Part shown: piece by piece, positions 1-10,414 of the stretch
How the letters are laid out: every line of letters starts with the position of its first letter
Position numbering within the stretch: position 1 is the first letter of the stretch
NCBI RefSeq assembly: GCF_000517545.1
Contig: NZ_BAIV01000002.1
Span: forward strand, 124,001-188,000
Origin: Bacteroides reticulotermitis JCM 10512
GTDB lineage: Bacteria; Bacteroidota; Bacteroidia; Bacteroidales; Bacteroidaceae
DNA: 64,000 bases
Reading direction: 5' to 3'
The notes under the pieces: generated by a model
What the model was told of the DNA's origin: nothing
The model's input: only the letters and a program-made list of their open reading frames with translations
The model's database searches: none
Program-made: the position numbers and the translations under genes

Positions 1-64
1 GACAACTGTATGCTTCCTAGCAGAAACAGAATAAGCCAATAACTCTTTTTCATAGTCGTTTTGA

Positions 65-623
65 TCAATATAAAACAAGGGGTTCCGTGGTTTTCTCCAT
101 GCTATCTCCGCTTTTAAAGATTAGTTTCACGCGGAAACAATACGTTCCTGATTGTGCTGGTGCTGTCACCAAAGCTTTAAACAGACAACTGGTTTCACCA
201 GCCCTCTTTATAGAACCGTCATTATCAGCTATCTGCGGTGCCCATATGGCGCGGATAGTTATAAAATAAGGAAGAGATGTCCGCTCCTGCCGGGTACTTC
301 TCACTAAAGTTCGTTTCAGTAAAAATACGGATGTTCACAATAGGATCGGTCAACAGATATTCAAGGCGAGTCTTATCAATCGAAGAGGTATTCTCTTCCG
401 GCTCAGACAGTAGACTGATTTTCATCACATAGGCTTCCTTCTTTACTCGTCCGTCCGTTACACTCTGAGGGCGTTCGCCTGCGTTATCTAAGTGAGTCAA
501 TTCAAAGTCAACCAATGCGCCGGAGAGACTTTCTCTATCGACAGACGTACCCTCTTCACACGACATTGCCGCACAAAGAAAGAAAAGGACACCGAATAAT
601 AAATGGAGAAGATGTTTTTTCAT
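65..623 (-). pseudogene. Small DUF5034-like lipoprotein, broken by one frameshift
   Basis: The protein starts at 623 with a lipoprotein signal whose Cys is residue 22 (motif AAMSC), so it is probably an envelope lipoprotein. The first frame runs to a stop at 225. A second frame that carries on the same protein runs from about 263 to the stop at 65. Reading the AAAA run at 263-266 as three bases joins ...ADISSLF to ITIRAIWAPQ... and gives about 186 residues. The overall pattern (basic peptide, Cys, a mid-region DPIVNIRIFTE block, a C-terminal strand-rich end) resembles Bacteroidota DUF5034 lipoproteins of unknown function; this family call is tentative. It has its own promoter (650-680) and is separated from the next operon by a hairpin (727-758). 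The break may be a sequencing error. Confidence 0.6.
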
Positions 624-649
624 AAGTAGTGATTGATGTTGGTAAAACT

Positions 650-680
650 CAAAAGTAATCTTTTCTTCCAATAGTACAAA
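650..680 (-). promoter_or_regulatory. Bacteroidota-type promoter for the DUF5034-like lipoprotein
   Basis: On the minus strand TACTTTTG (650-657) matches the TAnnTTTG -7 box, and TTTG (677-680) lies exactly 19 bp upstream as the -33 box. The start codon at 623 is about 27 bp downstream of the -7 box. Confidence 0.7.
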
Positions 681-726
681 CCGTATCAACATTTTTACCT
701 ATTTATCGGTATCTGATAAGACGAAA

Positions 727-758
727 GCAACCATGCTGCCACATGCCAGCATGGTTGC
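727..758 (-). terminator. Hairpin terminator after the thioredoxin gene
   Basis: Perfect 12-bp inverted repeat GCAACCATGCTG / CAGCATGGTTGC with an 8-base loop, followed on the minus strand by TTTCG. It sits 43 bp after the stop of the thioredoxin gene and probably ends the SusC/D operon. Confidence 0.65.
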
Positions 759-800
759 CTTACCACTGTTTTGATATAAACTATTTAAGAGAGAGAGAAT

Positions 801-1961
801 TTACTTACTCAAAACCTCAACTAACTTTTCCATTCCTGCCATTAAATTACCCGAGAGTTTCATATTACCCTGAGTAGTTTGTGGTTGCAAACGTCCGCTT
901 TTCAAATCGTCAATACGCTTCTGCAACAATGCCAAAGCCTTTTGTTTGGGACCCGCTTCGGTGCAGTTTACCGCAACAGGAGAACACCATTTGCACAACA
1001 TCAAATCGGTCAGGAAGAGATTCGGATTCGCGTCGTATTCTGTGCAATACTGCATATACTTATCCCAGTCGGCTTGTTTCTCAGACAAAGCGATCAAAGT
1101 CTCCAACCGAATTTCTTCTTTTTCGGCCACCTTGCACTCATCCATCAAAGCCAGCAGTTTGTCGAACTGAGCCATATCCATGGTTGCCCCTCCGTCTTTA
1201 GAGTCAATCAAAGATTTGGCATAGTTGCGCCATGCATACTGAGTTTTCATTTTTACCGGTGTCTCACCGATTGCAGCCGACAGTTTTTCCGGGTGTTTAA
1301 CCGTATAGATAAACGCCGGAGCGAACGGGTTGGAGAGATGCTTCATAAACACATCAGCCAGTTGCGGATTTTCAGCAAAAGTTTCTTCTTTACCTGCCAA
1401 CAAAGCCTCAGCAACCACATTGCACTGATCACGTTTGTAAGCGCTTCCCAACGTTTTCAGGTACGCATACAAAAAGGCTTCGTCACGATCACCACTGGCA
1501 AACCGTTGATCCATCTCAGCAGAACTATTGTCAACACTAGCCTTCTTTACTTTCTCAACAAAAGTAGCCGCATCGCTTCCACCCAGAAAACGACCAAGTT
1601 CGTTACCACGGCTATCAAAGATGATGAAAGTAGGAAATGCGGAAACCTGTAACTTCTTCATCAGTTCCGGTCCCTCTCCTTTTTCCATATCAATCTGAAT
1701 CGAAACGTAAGCCGGATTCATAAACTTACCTACTTCTTCCAATGGAAATATATCCTTGGCCATTTTCTTGCAAGGACCACACCAGGAAGTGTAACAGTCC
1801 AGAAAAATCAGTTTCTTAGTAGCTGTTGCCTTCTGAACAGCTTCTTTAAACAAGGTACCCTCTTTTTCAAAGGAGATTCCTTTTCCCTCTCCCTGTGCAA
1901 AAACCTGAGTACTGAAACACAATGCCATACTCAAGCAAATCATCCATAAATTCTTTTTCAT
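801..1961 (-). CDS. Secreted thioredoxin-fold protein, last gene of the SusC/D locus
   Basis: A 386-residue protein with a signal peptide ending near VFAQ (residue 23) and a thioredoxin active site WCGPC (Cys61 and Cys64) in a typical setting (FLDCYTSWCGPCKKM). The thioredoxin domain fills roughly residues 30-150. The remaining C-terminal half is helical-looking and not recognised. It is probably a periplasmic thiol-disulfide protein; its partner is unknown. An upstream in-frame ATG at 2006 lies inside the preceding gene, and the start at 1961 is chosen because the signal peptide begins there. It lies 20 bp after the PKD-like gene, so it is the last member of the SusC-SusD-DUF4843-PKD-like-thioredoxin operon, a gene order often seen in Bacteroides. 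Confidence 0.85.
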   Translation of the reverse strand: MKKNLWMICLSMALCFSTQVFAQGEGKGISFEKEGTLFKEAVQKATATKKLIFLDCYTSWCGPCKKMAKDIFPLEEVGKFMNPAYVSIQIDMEKGEGPELMKKLQVSAFPTFIIFDSRGNELGRFLGGSDAATFVEKVKKASVDNSSAEMDQRFASGDRDEAFLYAYLKTLGSAYKRDQCNVVAEALLAGKEETFAENPQLADVFMKHLSNPFAPAFIYTVKHPEKLSAAIGETPVKMKTQYAWRNYAKSLIDSKDGGATMDMAQFDKLLALMDECKVAEKEEIRLETLIALSEKQADWDKYMQYCTEYDANPNLFLTDLMLCKWCSPVAVNCTEAGPKQKALALLQKRIDDLKSGRLQPQTTQGNMKLSGNLMAGMEKLVEVLSK

Positions 1962-1981
1962 ATCCTTCTCAATATTTAGTG

Positions 1982-3552
1982 TTATCTTTCCATCGCTTTC
2001 TTCCAAGCCATGTCTTTTATCTTTCCCGGTACGGTGTACACTCTAGGCTCACCCAAGATAGCGCCATTCGCAGGGTTAATCTGGAACTGATACAGCTTGC
2101 CTTCTTTGCTTGCTTCATTCCAGGTAGCCACATGAAGTATCGCGTTCGGATTGGGCATCATAGCCAAAAACAAACTCTGATAGTAATACTTCTGCAAACG
2201 TACACAGGTCACCGTTTCAGCAGCCGAAGCACTCCAAAGAACCTCAGCCTGAGGGGATGAACGGTATTTCAGATTATATACCTTCGACCCTGCACCATAC
2301 AACACATACTCACCCAGATAAGCGGCAGCTATACTGGTGGCCTGAGCAATCTCCGGCGAAGTCGAAATATCATACCATCCCTGTCCGATATTTGTAGTAC
2401 CCGAATTGGATGTCACAAAATTCGCAATAGCCAAGTAATAGTTCTGATCTTTCTGCATCAACATATAGTCATAGTAAGATCGTCCCCAGTCAGCCATCAG
2501 TAGTTTCGCTCCGACATTATTCACATCAAAAGCAGCTGCGGGATCTTGTGCGGAAAACGACGTAAACTTTACCGTATTTTTGTTGACACATGTAAAGCGT
2601 TCGTTGGTCTGATCATACCCCAGTACCTCATATTTATTGCCATGCACATCACTTCCCCAAGCAGCCAATTCGCCATGATCTCCTCCATAAGCCACACCAA
2701 AGAAGTTATTGCGAGACAACCCGGATGTAAAAGAGGTACTGTATACCTTGCCGTCATTGATAATCATCTCCGCACGATAGCCAACTCCTCCAGCCCCATA
2801 ATAAAAGGGTTTAGTTGTTGCAGGTTTCTCATAAAAGAAGTTGCCGAAGTCCAATGTCTTGGCAAAAGCCCCTGATTAACCCCGACCATGTTTTTATCGG
2901 TAACCAAGACTACCTCATCTTCCTGCAAAGCGATACAAGTATGCAACACCCGATTCGGCAATCCCTCAAGAGAAGCTCCGTTGGATGCTTTGTACAAATC
3001 AAAAAATTCGCGGTCTTTTATGATATTCTTTTTTACCCAAGGGTTGACAATCAAACCGACATCGGACGTACCGGGATCATTTGTGGGTTCATACAACACC
3101 ATCCACCCGGCCGTAATCGACTCTTCGACGTTGCAAATAACCCGAAAATACTCCTGTGTATTGTTGCGACTGTTGGTAATCGTCAACTGCACATAATAGC
3201 CACCGGCCGCTCTTTTGATAGCTTCGTTCAAATGTATGGTATGGCTCAGCGTATCTACCGTATAATCCGAATTGCTACTAGTAGTAGCTGTATACAACGT
3301 CCAGATATAGCTCAATGCTGGTTCATCAGTTTCTGTTTCCAATAGCTTGCCATTGAAATAGACTTTCGGATTGAGTTCCAACACATCGTACCTCTCGAGG
3401 ACATAAGCAGGTTGTATCCCCAATCCCGTTGTATCAATTACGACTTTATCCAGTTCCTGGTAGTCGTAGTTGCCTTTATCTTCGTAACACGCACCTAGCA
3501 GAAAACTTCCGATCAGACTAAGTACTCCTATAATATATTCTTTTCTATACAT
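1982..3552 (-). pseudogene. PKD-like family surface lipoprotein, broken by one frameshift
   Basis: A lipoprotein of about 523 residues with lipobox Cys22 (LLGAC) followed by YEDKGNYDY, a start typical of the Bacteroidota PKD-like family found beside SusC/SusD and DUF4843. It is probably a surface-exposed accessory binding protein. The reading frame is lost at a C run on the plus strand (2869-2872). Adding one C turns ...VGVNQGLLPRHW* into ...VGVNQGAFAKTLDFGNFF, which leads straight into the second frame that ends at 1982. The 5' part spans 3552-2764 and the 3' part continues to the stop. Both parts are long and well formed, so a consensus error is at least as likely as decay. It lies 19 bp downstream of the DUF4843 gene. 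Confidence 0.75.
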
Positions 3553-3571
3553 ACGTATTTCTCCATATTAT

Positions 3572-4348
3572 TTAAAACACAACTGCACTTCCGCTCTCTT
3601 CATCCGTCAAAGGCTTATCGTGCGTTTGATTATAAACATCCAAAGCTTGTTTTAGTTTTGAGAGTAGATAAGTGGCATAGCTTGACGAAATTGTATTGGT
3701 AGCTTCATCATACGAAACGGATGCCGTATACGAGATACGGAAATCCACCAATCCGGTCTCTTGAATCATAAAAGAGTATTTCTTCCGGCTATATTGCCCG
3801 AAGTAGTAACTGTAAGCTTGATACGGAGGAGCAATAGCCACATCCCATTCCACGGGTTTAGCGAGATAGTTTTTTAATATAACTTTTAGGTTACGCATTT
3901 TATTCACTCCTTCTACAAATTCAGAGTTTTCAACCATACGGAAATTAATACGCCCATCCGTTTTAGAGTAAGATGTGTCGTCTTTCAATTTGGATGTATC
4001 AAAGTAGATGGGGAAAGTAGCAGAAGTCTCACCAGCTTTTATACAGTACTCTTTGGTCCAAAAACTTCCTTCAGCTTCGGCAAAGTTACCGGAATAAGCT
4101 TCTATGGCAAAGAAGCGATCCTTATTCGAAGGCAGTCCGGTTACCCGGGCATTAAACATCAACGAATCTTCTCCCAAAGTATATGAATAGTTATAACTTA
4201 CACTGTCCAAAGCCACTGCAATATTTCCAAACCATATATTCAAGGCGGAATAGCCAGTATCAAATACCGGCATTTCATTCTTACTACAACCGGTCAGTCC
4301 GGCAAGGAGAAGAGCTAGTACCCAGATTTTATATTTCATTTTTTTCAT
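3572..4348 (-). CDS. DUF4843 domain lipoprotein
   Basis: A 258-residue protein with lipobox Cys21 (LTGC), followed by a beta-rich body containing VALDSVSYNYSYTLG and RINFRMVENSEF, a pattern typical of DUF4843 proteins. These proteins nearly always sit directly after a SusD gene and are thought to be outer-membrane lipoproteins of SusC/D complexes; no function has been shown to my knowledge. It follows SusD by 12 bp and precedes the PKD-like gene by 19 bp, so all are likely co-transcribed. A second in-frame ATG at 4339 could also be the start; both keep the signal peptide. Confidence 0.8.
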   Translation of the reverse strand: MKKMKYKIWVLALLLAGLTGCSKNEMPVFDTGYSALNIWFGNIAVALDSVSYNYSYTLGEDSLMFNARVTGLPSNKDRFFAIEAYSGNFAEAEGSFWTKEYCIKAGETSATFPIYFDTSKLKDDTSYSKTDGRINFRMVENSEFVEGVNKMRNLKVILKNYLAKPVEWDVAIAPPYQAYSYYFGQYSRKKYSFMIQETGLVDFRISYTASVSYDEATNTISSSYATYLLSKLKQALDVYNQTHDKPLTDEESGSAVVF

Positions 4349-4360
4349 AAATCATTCATT

Positions 4361-5815
4361 TTATCGATTGTTTTCACGCTGCGAAGCATCTGTCTCAGAA
4401 ATTGGTATGGGGAAGGTATACGCTTTTTCGCCAATCATATCGGCATCCGTACCAATGACGGAAGCGCGGTTCAACCGCTTATAAAGAAAGAACAACTGAC
4501 CTTCGCCGATCAATTCCCGCCGATATTCTCTGATCAGTTCCAAGTAAAAGTCCGCCGGATCATTCGGCAACGCAAGTAAATTGCGGGCAACCCGTAGTTT
4601 ATTCAACGCTTCCAAACCACTTCCGTTTGCACGGTACTGGCATTCGGAAAGAATCAAGTACATTTCACCCAACCGGATCAAAGGAATTTTATTCATATAA
4701 AATGAAGCAGGATCTTCGCTCAAATCTTTCTTAACATTCGGAGTATTGAATTTAGTCAGATAACGATAGTCAACATATTCACCTTTAGTTCCGCTGGCAA
4801 ACTGATAAAGATAGCGGTAATCATCCGTATTATTATCATAATACTCGGTCAAACTATTTACGTTCAGAGAGTAGCTATCTGTATTATTATCTTCACTGAA
4901 ATAAGTGTCGGCCAATGTGGAAAGTGTCAGTACGTTCAACGCGAACAATTGTTCAGGCGCACACGCATAATCATACCCCTTGGCCAGGTCATCACCGGTA
5001 GTCCACGCAAACACATTCGACTTAATAACTGCCTGTGCACATAAAGCAGCCTTTTCATACGCGTGCATCCACATATACAAACGAGCCTGTAAGCCCTTGA
5101 CGGCATAATAATTCAGGTGTACCCGACGATTCATCAAATAACCGTTATCATCAATTTCCGTGATTTTCCTACCTGTATAAATAGGGTCGGACTTGAGCAG
5201 AGCTTCCGCTTCCAAAAGGTCTTTCTCTATTTTATCGGCAACAGCTTTCACTGTCAACTGAGGGAAAACACGGTAAGTCAACTCCGTACAGTAAGGTATG
5301 GCAGGCATGTCCGCGTTCTGCTCGTAGCTTACTCCAAAACAGCGTAAGAGATCGAAATGCAGAAAAGCGCGCAATGCATAAGATTCTCCTTTTATGATGT
5401 TAAAGTTGTCTGTACCAAACAGGTTCTTTTTCTCGTCAATCTTATTAATGATATTATTTGCGTTGGCTATCGAGTTATACGAAGTTGCCCAAATATTCGA
5501 AATCTGCAATACTGACTGTGTACTCGAATAATTATAATCGTTCATATCCGCATATGCAGTAGAAGAGAACTGGTCCCACTCCTGCCCAAGGATGCCAATC
5601 GTACCATACAGCATTTCCTTGGTGTACGTTTTCTCGGATACCATGGAAGAATATACTCCGGCTAAAGCCTCTTTAAATCCCGATTCACTTTCAAAAAGCT
5701 TATTGTCCTCAACTTGCGAGCGAGGCTGCACATCCAGCCAATCGTTACAGGAAGTAAGTAAAGCTGCCGGAACCAATAAGCAACAAGCGATTATGTGGTT
5801 TATACGTTTCATCAT
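4361..5815 (-). CDS. SusD/RagB family outer-membrane binding lipoprotein
   Basis: A 484-residue lipoprotein (Cys23 in LLTSC) with the SusD hallmark CNDWLDVQPRS just after the Cys, TPR-like helices, and a C-terminal RRELIGEGQLFFLYKRL segment followed by the closing FPIPISETDASQRENN motif. SusD proteins cover the extracellular face of the SusC channel and bind the substrate before import. The gene follows SusC by 8 bp, as expected for a pair acting as one complex. This locus has no glycosidase, lyase or sulfatase gene, so the ligand cannot be read from the neighbours; a peptide or metal-chelate ligand is as possible as a glycan. The N-terminal signal peptide could start at either of two adjacent Met codons. 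Confidence 0.9.
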   Translation of the reverse strand: MMKRINHIIACCLLVPAALLTSCNDWLDVQPRSQVEDNKLFESESGFKEALAGVYSSMVSEKTYTKEMLYGTIGILGQEWDQFSSTAYADMNDYNYSSTQSVLQISNIWATSYNSIANANNIINKIDEKKNLFGTDNFNIIKGESYALRAFLHFDLLRCFGVSYEQNADMPAIPYCTELTYRVFPQLTVKAVADKIEKDLLEAEALLKSDPIYTGRKITEIDDNGYLMNRRVHLNYYAVKGLQARLYMWMHAYEKAALCAQAVIKSNVFAWTTGDDLAKGYDYACAPEQLFALNVLTLSTLADTYFSEDNNTDSYSLNVNSLTEYYDNNTDDYRYLYQFASGTKGEYVDYRYLTKFNTPNVKKDLSEDPASFYMNKIPLIRLGEMYLILSECQYRANGSGLEALNKLRVARNLLALPNDPADFYLELIREYRRELIGEGQLFFLYKRLNRASVIGTDADMIGEKAYTFPIPISETDASQRENNR

Positions 5816-5823
5816 AACTATAT

Positions 5824-8800
5824 TTAAAAGGTTGCAGATAATGAGAATGAAAAATTACGCGCATAGGGATAGTCCAAACCCCTCTCGGTTTTAACCGTAG
5901 AGATGCGGAACAAGTCGTTCATATAGAAAGAGACTCTCAGACGCTCCATAAATGCTTGTTTAAGCCAAGGCTGATTTTTGAAATCATAGTAACAAGAGAG
6001 TGAGGCGAACTGGAGTTCGTTGTTTTTCTCAATAAAACGCGTCGTCGGGTGGGTTTCATTAGGTCGCGAAGTGATTCTTTTAAATGTTGCGACATCTCCG
6101 ATATTCTGCCATGTGTCATGCAATACACGACGATCCACATTATTGGCTATATTCACATTTTCGACGCGATTGACCAAGGTTTGATTGTAATAATCACCTC
6201 CCAGCAGATACCTGAATGAACAACTCAATCCAATGCCCTTGTATTCGCCACTGAAACCAAAGTTTCCATGATATTTCGGATTACTATCGCCCGCAACCAC
6301 ATAGTCGCCCGCACTCCAGTCATAAGTCGTTGTTCCATCTTTCTTTAAGAAGATTTCCTGCCCATTCACCGGATCGATTCCCTGAGAACGCACCGCCCAG
6401 ATAGCAGTCATAGACTGTCCTTCTTCATAACGGATTACCGGTGAAGTAGTCGCTGTACCATCTTGTCCTTCGTTAAAGGCTTTCAACGCATCATTGATCT
6501 TTGTTATCTTATTGACATTATGTCCCACTGAGGCATTAGCCGAAATATAGCCATGCTTATTGCGGAAAAATCGCCAGCTAAGAGTTGCATCGTATCCTTT
6601 ATTCTCTACATTGCCCAGATTTTCCTGATAAGAGCTAAAACCGGTCGAAGTCGGCAAAGTCATGCTAAGCAAGGCATCCTTGGTTTTATTGCGGTAGGCA
6701 TCAAAACGAATATTGAGGTCTTTAAACAATTGCAAATCAAAACCCATATTCATCTCGGCTGTCTGCTGCCATTTAAGTTTATCGTTCGCCATGCCCATCA
6801 GGTAAGAACCGACAATGTTATCATAGACTACGTCTTCGTAAAACTTATACGTAGCTTTTGCCTGATAGGGATTGAAGTTCTGGCTACCGGTCAACCCATA
6901 AGAAGCACGCAACTTAAACAGATTCACAAACTCCACTTCTTTCATGAACTTCTCTTTATGTAAATTCCAACCTAAACCTACCGACCAGAAAGTTCCCCAA
7001 CGATTGTCCGACCCGAACACCGAAGAACCGTTCAGGCGCAAAGTGAAGTCGGCCAAATATCTGTCGTCATACGAATAGTTCAGAGCACCTGTCAGTCCCA
7101 GGCTGCGCGTGGTCGCTTCGTTACCGGAAGGTTTGCCGTTGTCTGCATACTGTTTGGCGAAAGAGATATGGTCTACATGATTATTCAGAAATCCCCAAGC
7201 AGTCATACCGTGTTTTTCGGAAGTCGATGAGTTCATACTCCAAGCAGCATTGGCCAACAACATATGCTTACCGAAATGGTTTGAATAGTTGGCGGTAATG
7301 TCAGCCGACAGATTCTCAGAGCTTCCATCGGAAATGGCATAAGAACCCCGTTTAAAATATTTGTCTCCGGTCCACGTCGCAAACTTCGTATGATCACCGG
7401 GATAAAAATCTTCGCGGGTATTGGTTTGATACGTATATCCCACCCTAGCTGTAAAGCGCAAACTCTCCAGAGCTCTCCATTCGATGTAGAAGTTCTCGGT
7501 ATACTCGGTATACTTGGAGAAATTATTTGTACCGATAGAGGCATTGTACAAGGGATTGTAGTAATACACCGGCGTAGAGCCTGTAGCTGGGTATAAATAG
7601 TAACCTAATAGTTTCTGCAGGTTGCCATTCGCATCATACGGGGAATAGTAAGGATTCATGCCCACATAATCGGAGAAAGAACCGTATGGAGAGTCCTCCG
7701 CCTTGTTGGATGTAATAGATAGGGAATTACGGAACAACAAGTTTTTATAACGATACGAGAGTTTGATATTTCCCGACAGCGTATTACGATTGGAGCCTTT
7801 CATCACACCGGCAATGTTGTTATATCCCAATGAGCCGCTATAGCGCATGCGGTCGTCTCCACCTTCCATATAAACAGAATGCTTCTGTCCAAAACCTGTA
7901 CGTAAAGGTTTGGACAGCCAATAGGTATCGATTCCCTCACTTACATTTTTCAATAAGTTGTTGTATTGCTCACGCAGAGCTTGTGCATAGCTCGGGGAAG
8001 TAGCCGTATAGCGTCCGGAATTCAATTCCACTTGCAGTTTTTCAGCGGCATTACATAAGTCGTAAGAAGACAAATCGGGAGCTTCTATATTCAAATCGCC
8101 TGTATACGTCAACCGTAAACGTCCTTTCTCCGGCTCAACAGTTTCCACTACCACACTCCGTTAGCGGCTTTGGCACCGTAAATGGCTTTGGCTGCCGCAT
8201 CTTTCAATACGGTAACCGAAGCGACACGATTCATATCCAAGTCGAATACCTGTTGACGGGTTGTTTCAAAACCATCGACTACGAAAAGGGGTTCGTTCGG
8301 GTTCCCATCGTATTCACTTTGTAAGCCGGTGAAAGAAGCATTTCCTCGAATTGTAATATCATTGAACGCATTCGGATTGGAACCATTCAAATAATTATCC
8401 GCCACCAAGAAGGAGGGTTCGAGGTTTTGCAGACTCTTAATTATATTTTGGTTTCCTACCGATTGTAGATCATCTTTAGAATAGGTCACAGCCGAACCGG
8501 TAAAACTCTCCGCCCGGTAGTTGAACAGACCGGTAACGACAACTTCATTAATCATCTTGGAGTCTTCCTTCAACGTGACATTTAATTGAGTTTGTCCGGC
8601 ATATCGAACAACCGATGGTTCCATCCCAATGAATGAGAATGTCAGTTCTACTCTTTCAATATCCGGTAGAATAAGCGTATAACGTCCATCCATCTCAGTC
8701 GTCGTACCTACACGTGTACCGTTTACTTGGATATTTACTCCGGGAAGTGGCTCGTTGTGGGTGTCATAAACAGTTCCCTGCACTTTCCGTTTGGCTAAGC

Positions 8801-9156
8801 TGAGCATCTGCACCATCTTCCGCACTTCCTCTTTATGCAGGGTTACAATCTTTCCCTTGATTTCGTACCGAAAACCTGTTCCGGTAAAAATTCGACTTAA
8901 TACCTTCCCTACAGTTTCTTGCTTCGCCTGTATCGTAACAGGTCGATAGAGGTACTTGCTCTACATTATAAACAAAATTCATTCCGGTCTGCTTTCGTAT
9001 AGACTCTAGGACATCCTTCAGAGGAGCCGACTTAAAATCTAAAGTTACAGACCTTTTCTCAATCGCTTCTTGCGCATGCAGTGTAGCTGAAATAACAAAC
9101 AGCCCCAACAACAAACAAACGAAGTAGCGATACCATTCACGCTTACTTTTTTTCAT
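5824..9156 (-). pseudogene. SusC/RagA TonB-dependent transporter with STN signalling domain, broken by two frameshifts
   Basis: Joined across two breaks this is a transporter of about 1,110 residues. In order it has a signal peptide (to LHAQ), an STN domain (SVTLDFKSAPLKDVLESIRKQTG), a carboxypeptidase-like domain (GTVYDTHNEPLPGVNIQV), a TonB box region and plug (NEVVVTG, FVVDGFE), and a 22-strand barrel ending in Phe. The first break is near 8950: the frame moves by one after NVEQVP, and the correct continuation reads YRPVTIQAKQETVGKVL. The second is near 8150, where ANGVW* becomes ANGVVVVETVE if one G is restored. The STN domain is the part that contacts FecR in sigma/anti-sigma systems, which fits the genes directly upstream. 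If the breaks are real the transporter is dead; errors in the assembly are likelier because both long halves are conserved. Confidence 0.8.
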
Positions 9157-9195
9157 ACAAATTAAATTATTAATTAGAAGAACCTAGCATACCCC

Positions 9196-9218
9196 GACTG
9201 AGACCCCGAATCTCAGTC
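9196..9218 (-). other. Hairpin between fecR-like gene and susC-like gene
   Basis: Perfect inverted repeat GACTGAGA / TCTCAGTC with a 7-base loop, placed between the FecR stop (9247) and the SusC start (9156). No U-tract follows, so it may be an attenuator or RNA-processing/stability element that lowers read-through between the regulator pair and the transporter genes. Confidence 0.5.
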
Positions 9219-9246
9219 TGTTGCAAGTTGCCCGCAATTGTATCAG

Positions 9247-10313
9247 TTATTTTGAAATATATAAAATATGATCTTTCATCTCTACCTTGACATTCGCCGC
9301 CCTGCTAATGGCTGAATGATTGGTTCAATTGTATCGTACCGGTCTAAGCTTCCGGTAAAATGCAAATATTGTATATCTCCTCTCGCAAATTGAATTTCAA
9401 TATTATACCATCGGGATAACACATTCGCTATATCTCTTAACGATTGATTATCAAAGAAAAAACGGCCTTCGTTCCAAGCAACATACGATTCCGTATCGAC
9501 CTCTTTAATTGATAGCAACTTACTTCCGGCATGTATTTTAGCCAATTGTCCGGGGGCGAGTGTCCGCTCTTTATCTCCCACCGTTACCCCGATGCTTCCT
9601 CGCACCAATACGACCTCCGTACTGCTTCCGGGATAGGCATTGACATTAAAAGCTGTTCCGTACTGTCGTATTTTCATGTGATCGGTAACCACATAGAAAG
9701 GCCTTGCCTTATCGGGAGCAACCTCAAAGTAGGCTTCTCCTTGCAAATGCACAACGCGTTCTTTGTTGGTAAATACAACCGGATATCTTAACTGTGAAGC
9801 CGCATTCAGATGAACCTTGGTTCCGTCTTCCAGCACAATTCGATATTCTCCACCCTGCTTCGTGAGCAAAGTGTTGTACTGCATGGAAGTTGCTTGTGAA
9901 TTAGCTTGATAAGAAATATGACTGCCTGTAACTGCGGCAACAGCAGTTCCTCCTACTGCCAACCGATTGGTGACTGTCGAATCTAACGAGATTTCGTTGC
10001 CGTCGGAGAGTACCAATATCGCTTGTGAAGTCCCCGGCCCTACCGCGGCTAAAGACTCACTGATCTTCTGCTCCACAGGGTCGGCAAGCAACATCAGACA
10101 AATAGCAACGATTGAAATTGGAAGTAATAAAATAGCAGCGTATCTGAATACAATTTGCCAGTTGATTCGTTTCGGAGGATTTGCTTCCACCCGGAGACAA
10201 AAGGCCTTCCAAGCTTTTTTCTTATCTACACGGCGATAATGCCTGTATTTAGAAAGAAAGGTATCAGCTTCCCCCAGTTTGTCGATCAAACGGTTTGTTT
10301 TAAGTTCACCCAT
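9247..10313 (-). pseudogene. FecR-family anti-sigma factor, frameshift near the C-terminus
   Basis: A FecR-type inner-membrane anti-sigma protein. A cytoplasmic N-terminal part of about 55 residues precedes one membrane segment (YAAILLLPISIVAICLMLLA). The periplasmic FecR domain then carries the signature VHLQGEAYFEVAPDKARPFYV and GTAFNVNAY. The tail is a DUF4974-type end (FFDNQSLRDIANVLSRWYN). The uninterrupted frame stops at 9282 with ...IIQPLAGRRMSR. Restoring one G at the GG of 9310-9311 gives ...IIQAISRAANVKVEMKDHILYISK with a stop at 9247, which is the normal family ending. FecR holds its ECF sigma factor until the STN domain of a loaded transporter signals. It follows the sigma gene by 101 bp. 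Confidence 0.8.
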
Positions 10314-10414
10314 CGCTGTATTATCTTTTGTTCTGTTTATATAAAGAACAACATAGATAGCAAAATGGGTGACATCCTTTCGAAAAAAAATCTATTTTCC
10401 TGCTATTATTTAGA

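Noticed and set aside
879..1652. Plus-strand gene of 257 codons
   Set aside because: It is the antisense shadow of the thioredoxin gene, which has a signal peptide and a WCGPC site.
8148..8160. Programmed frameshifting in the SusC gene
   Set aside because: No slippery heptamer followed by a structure was seen; loss of one G explains the break more simply.
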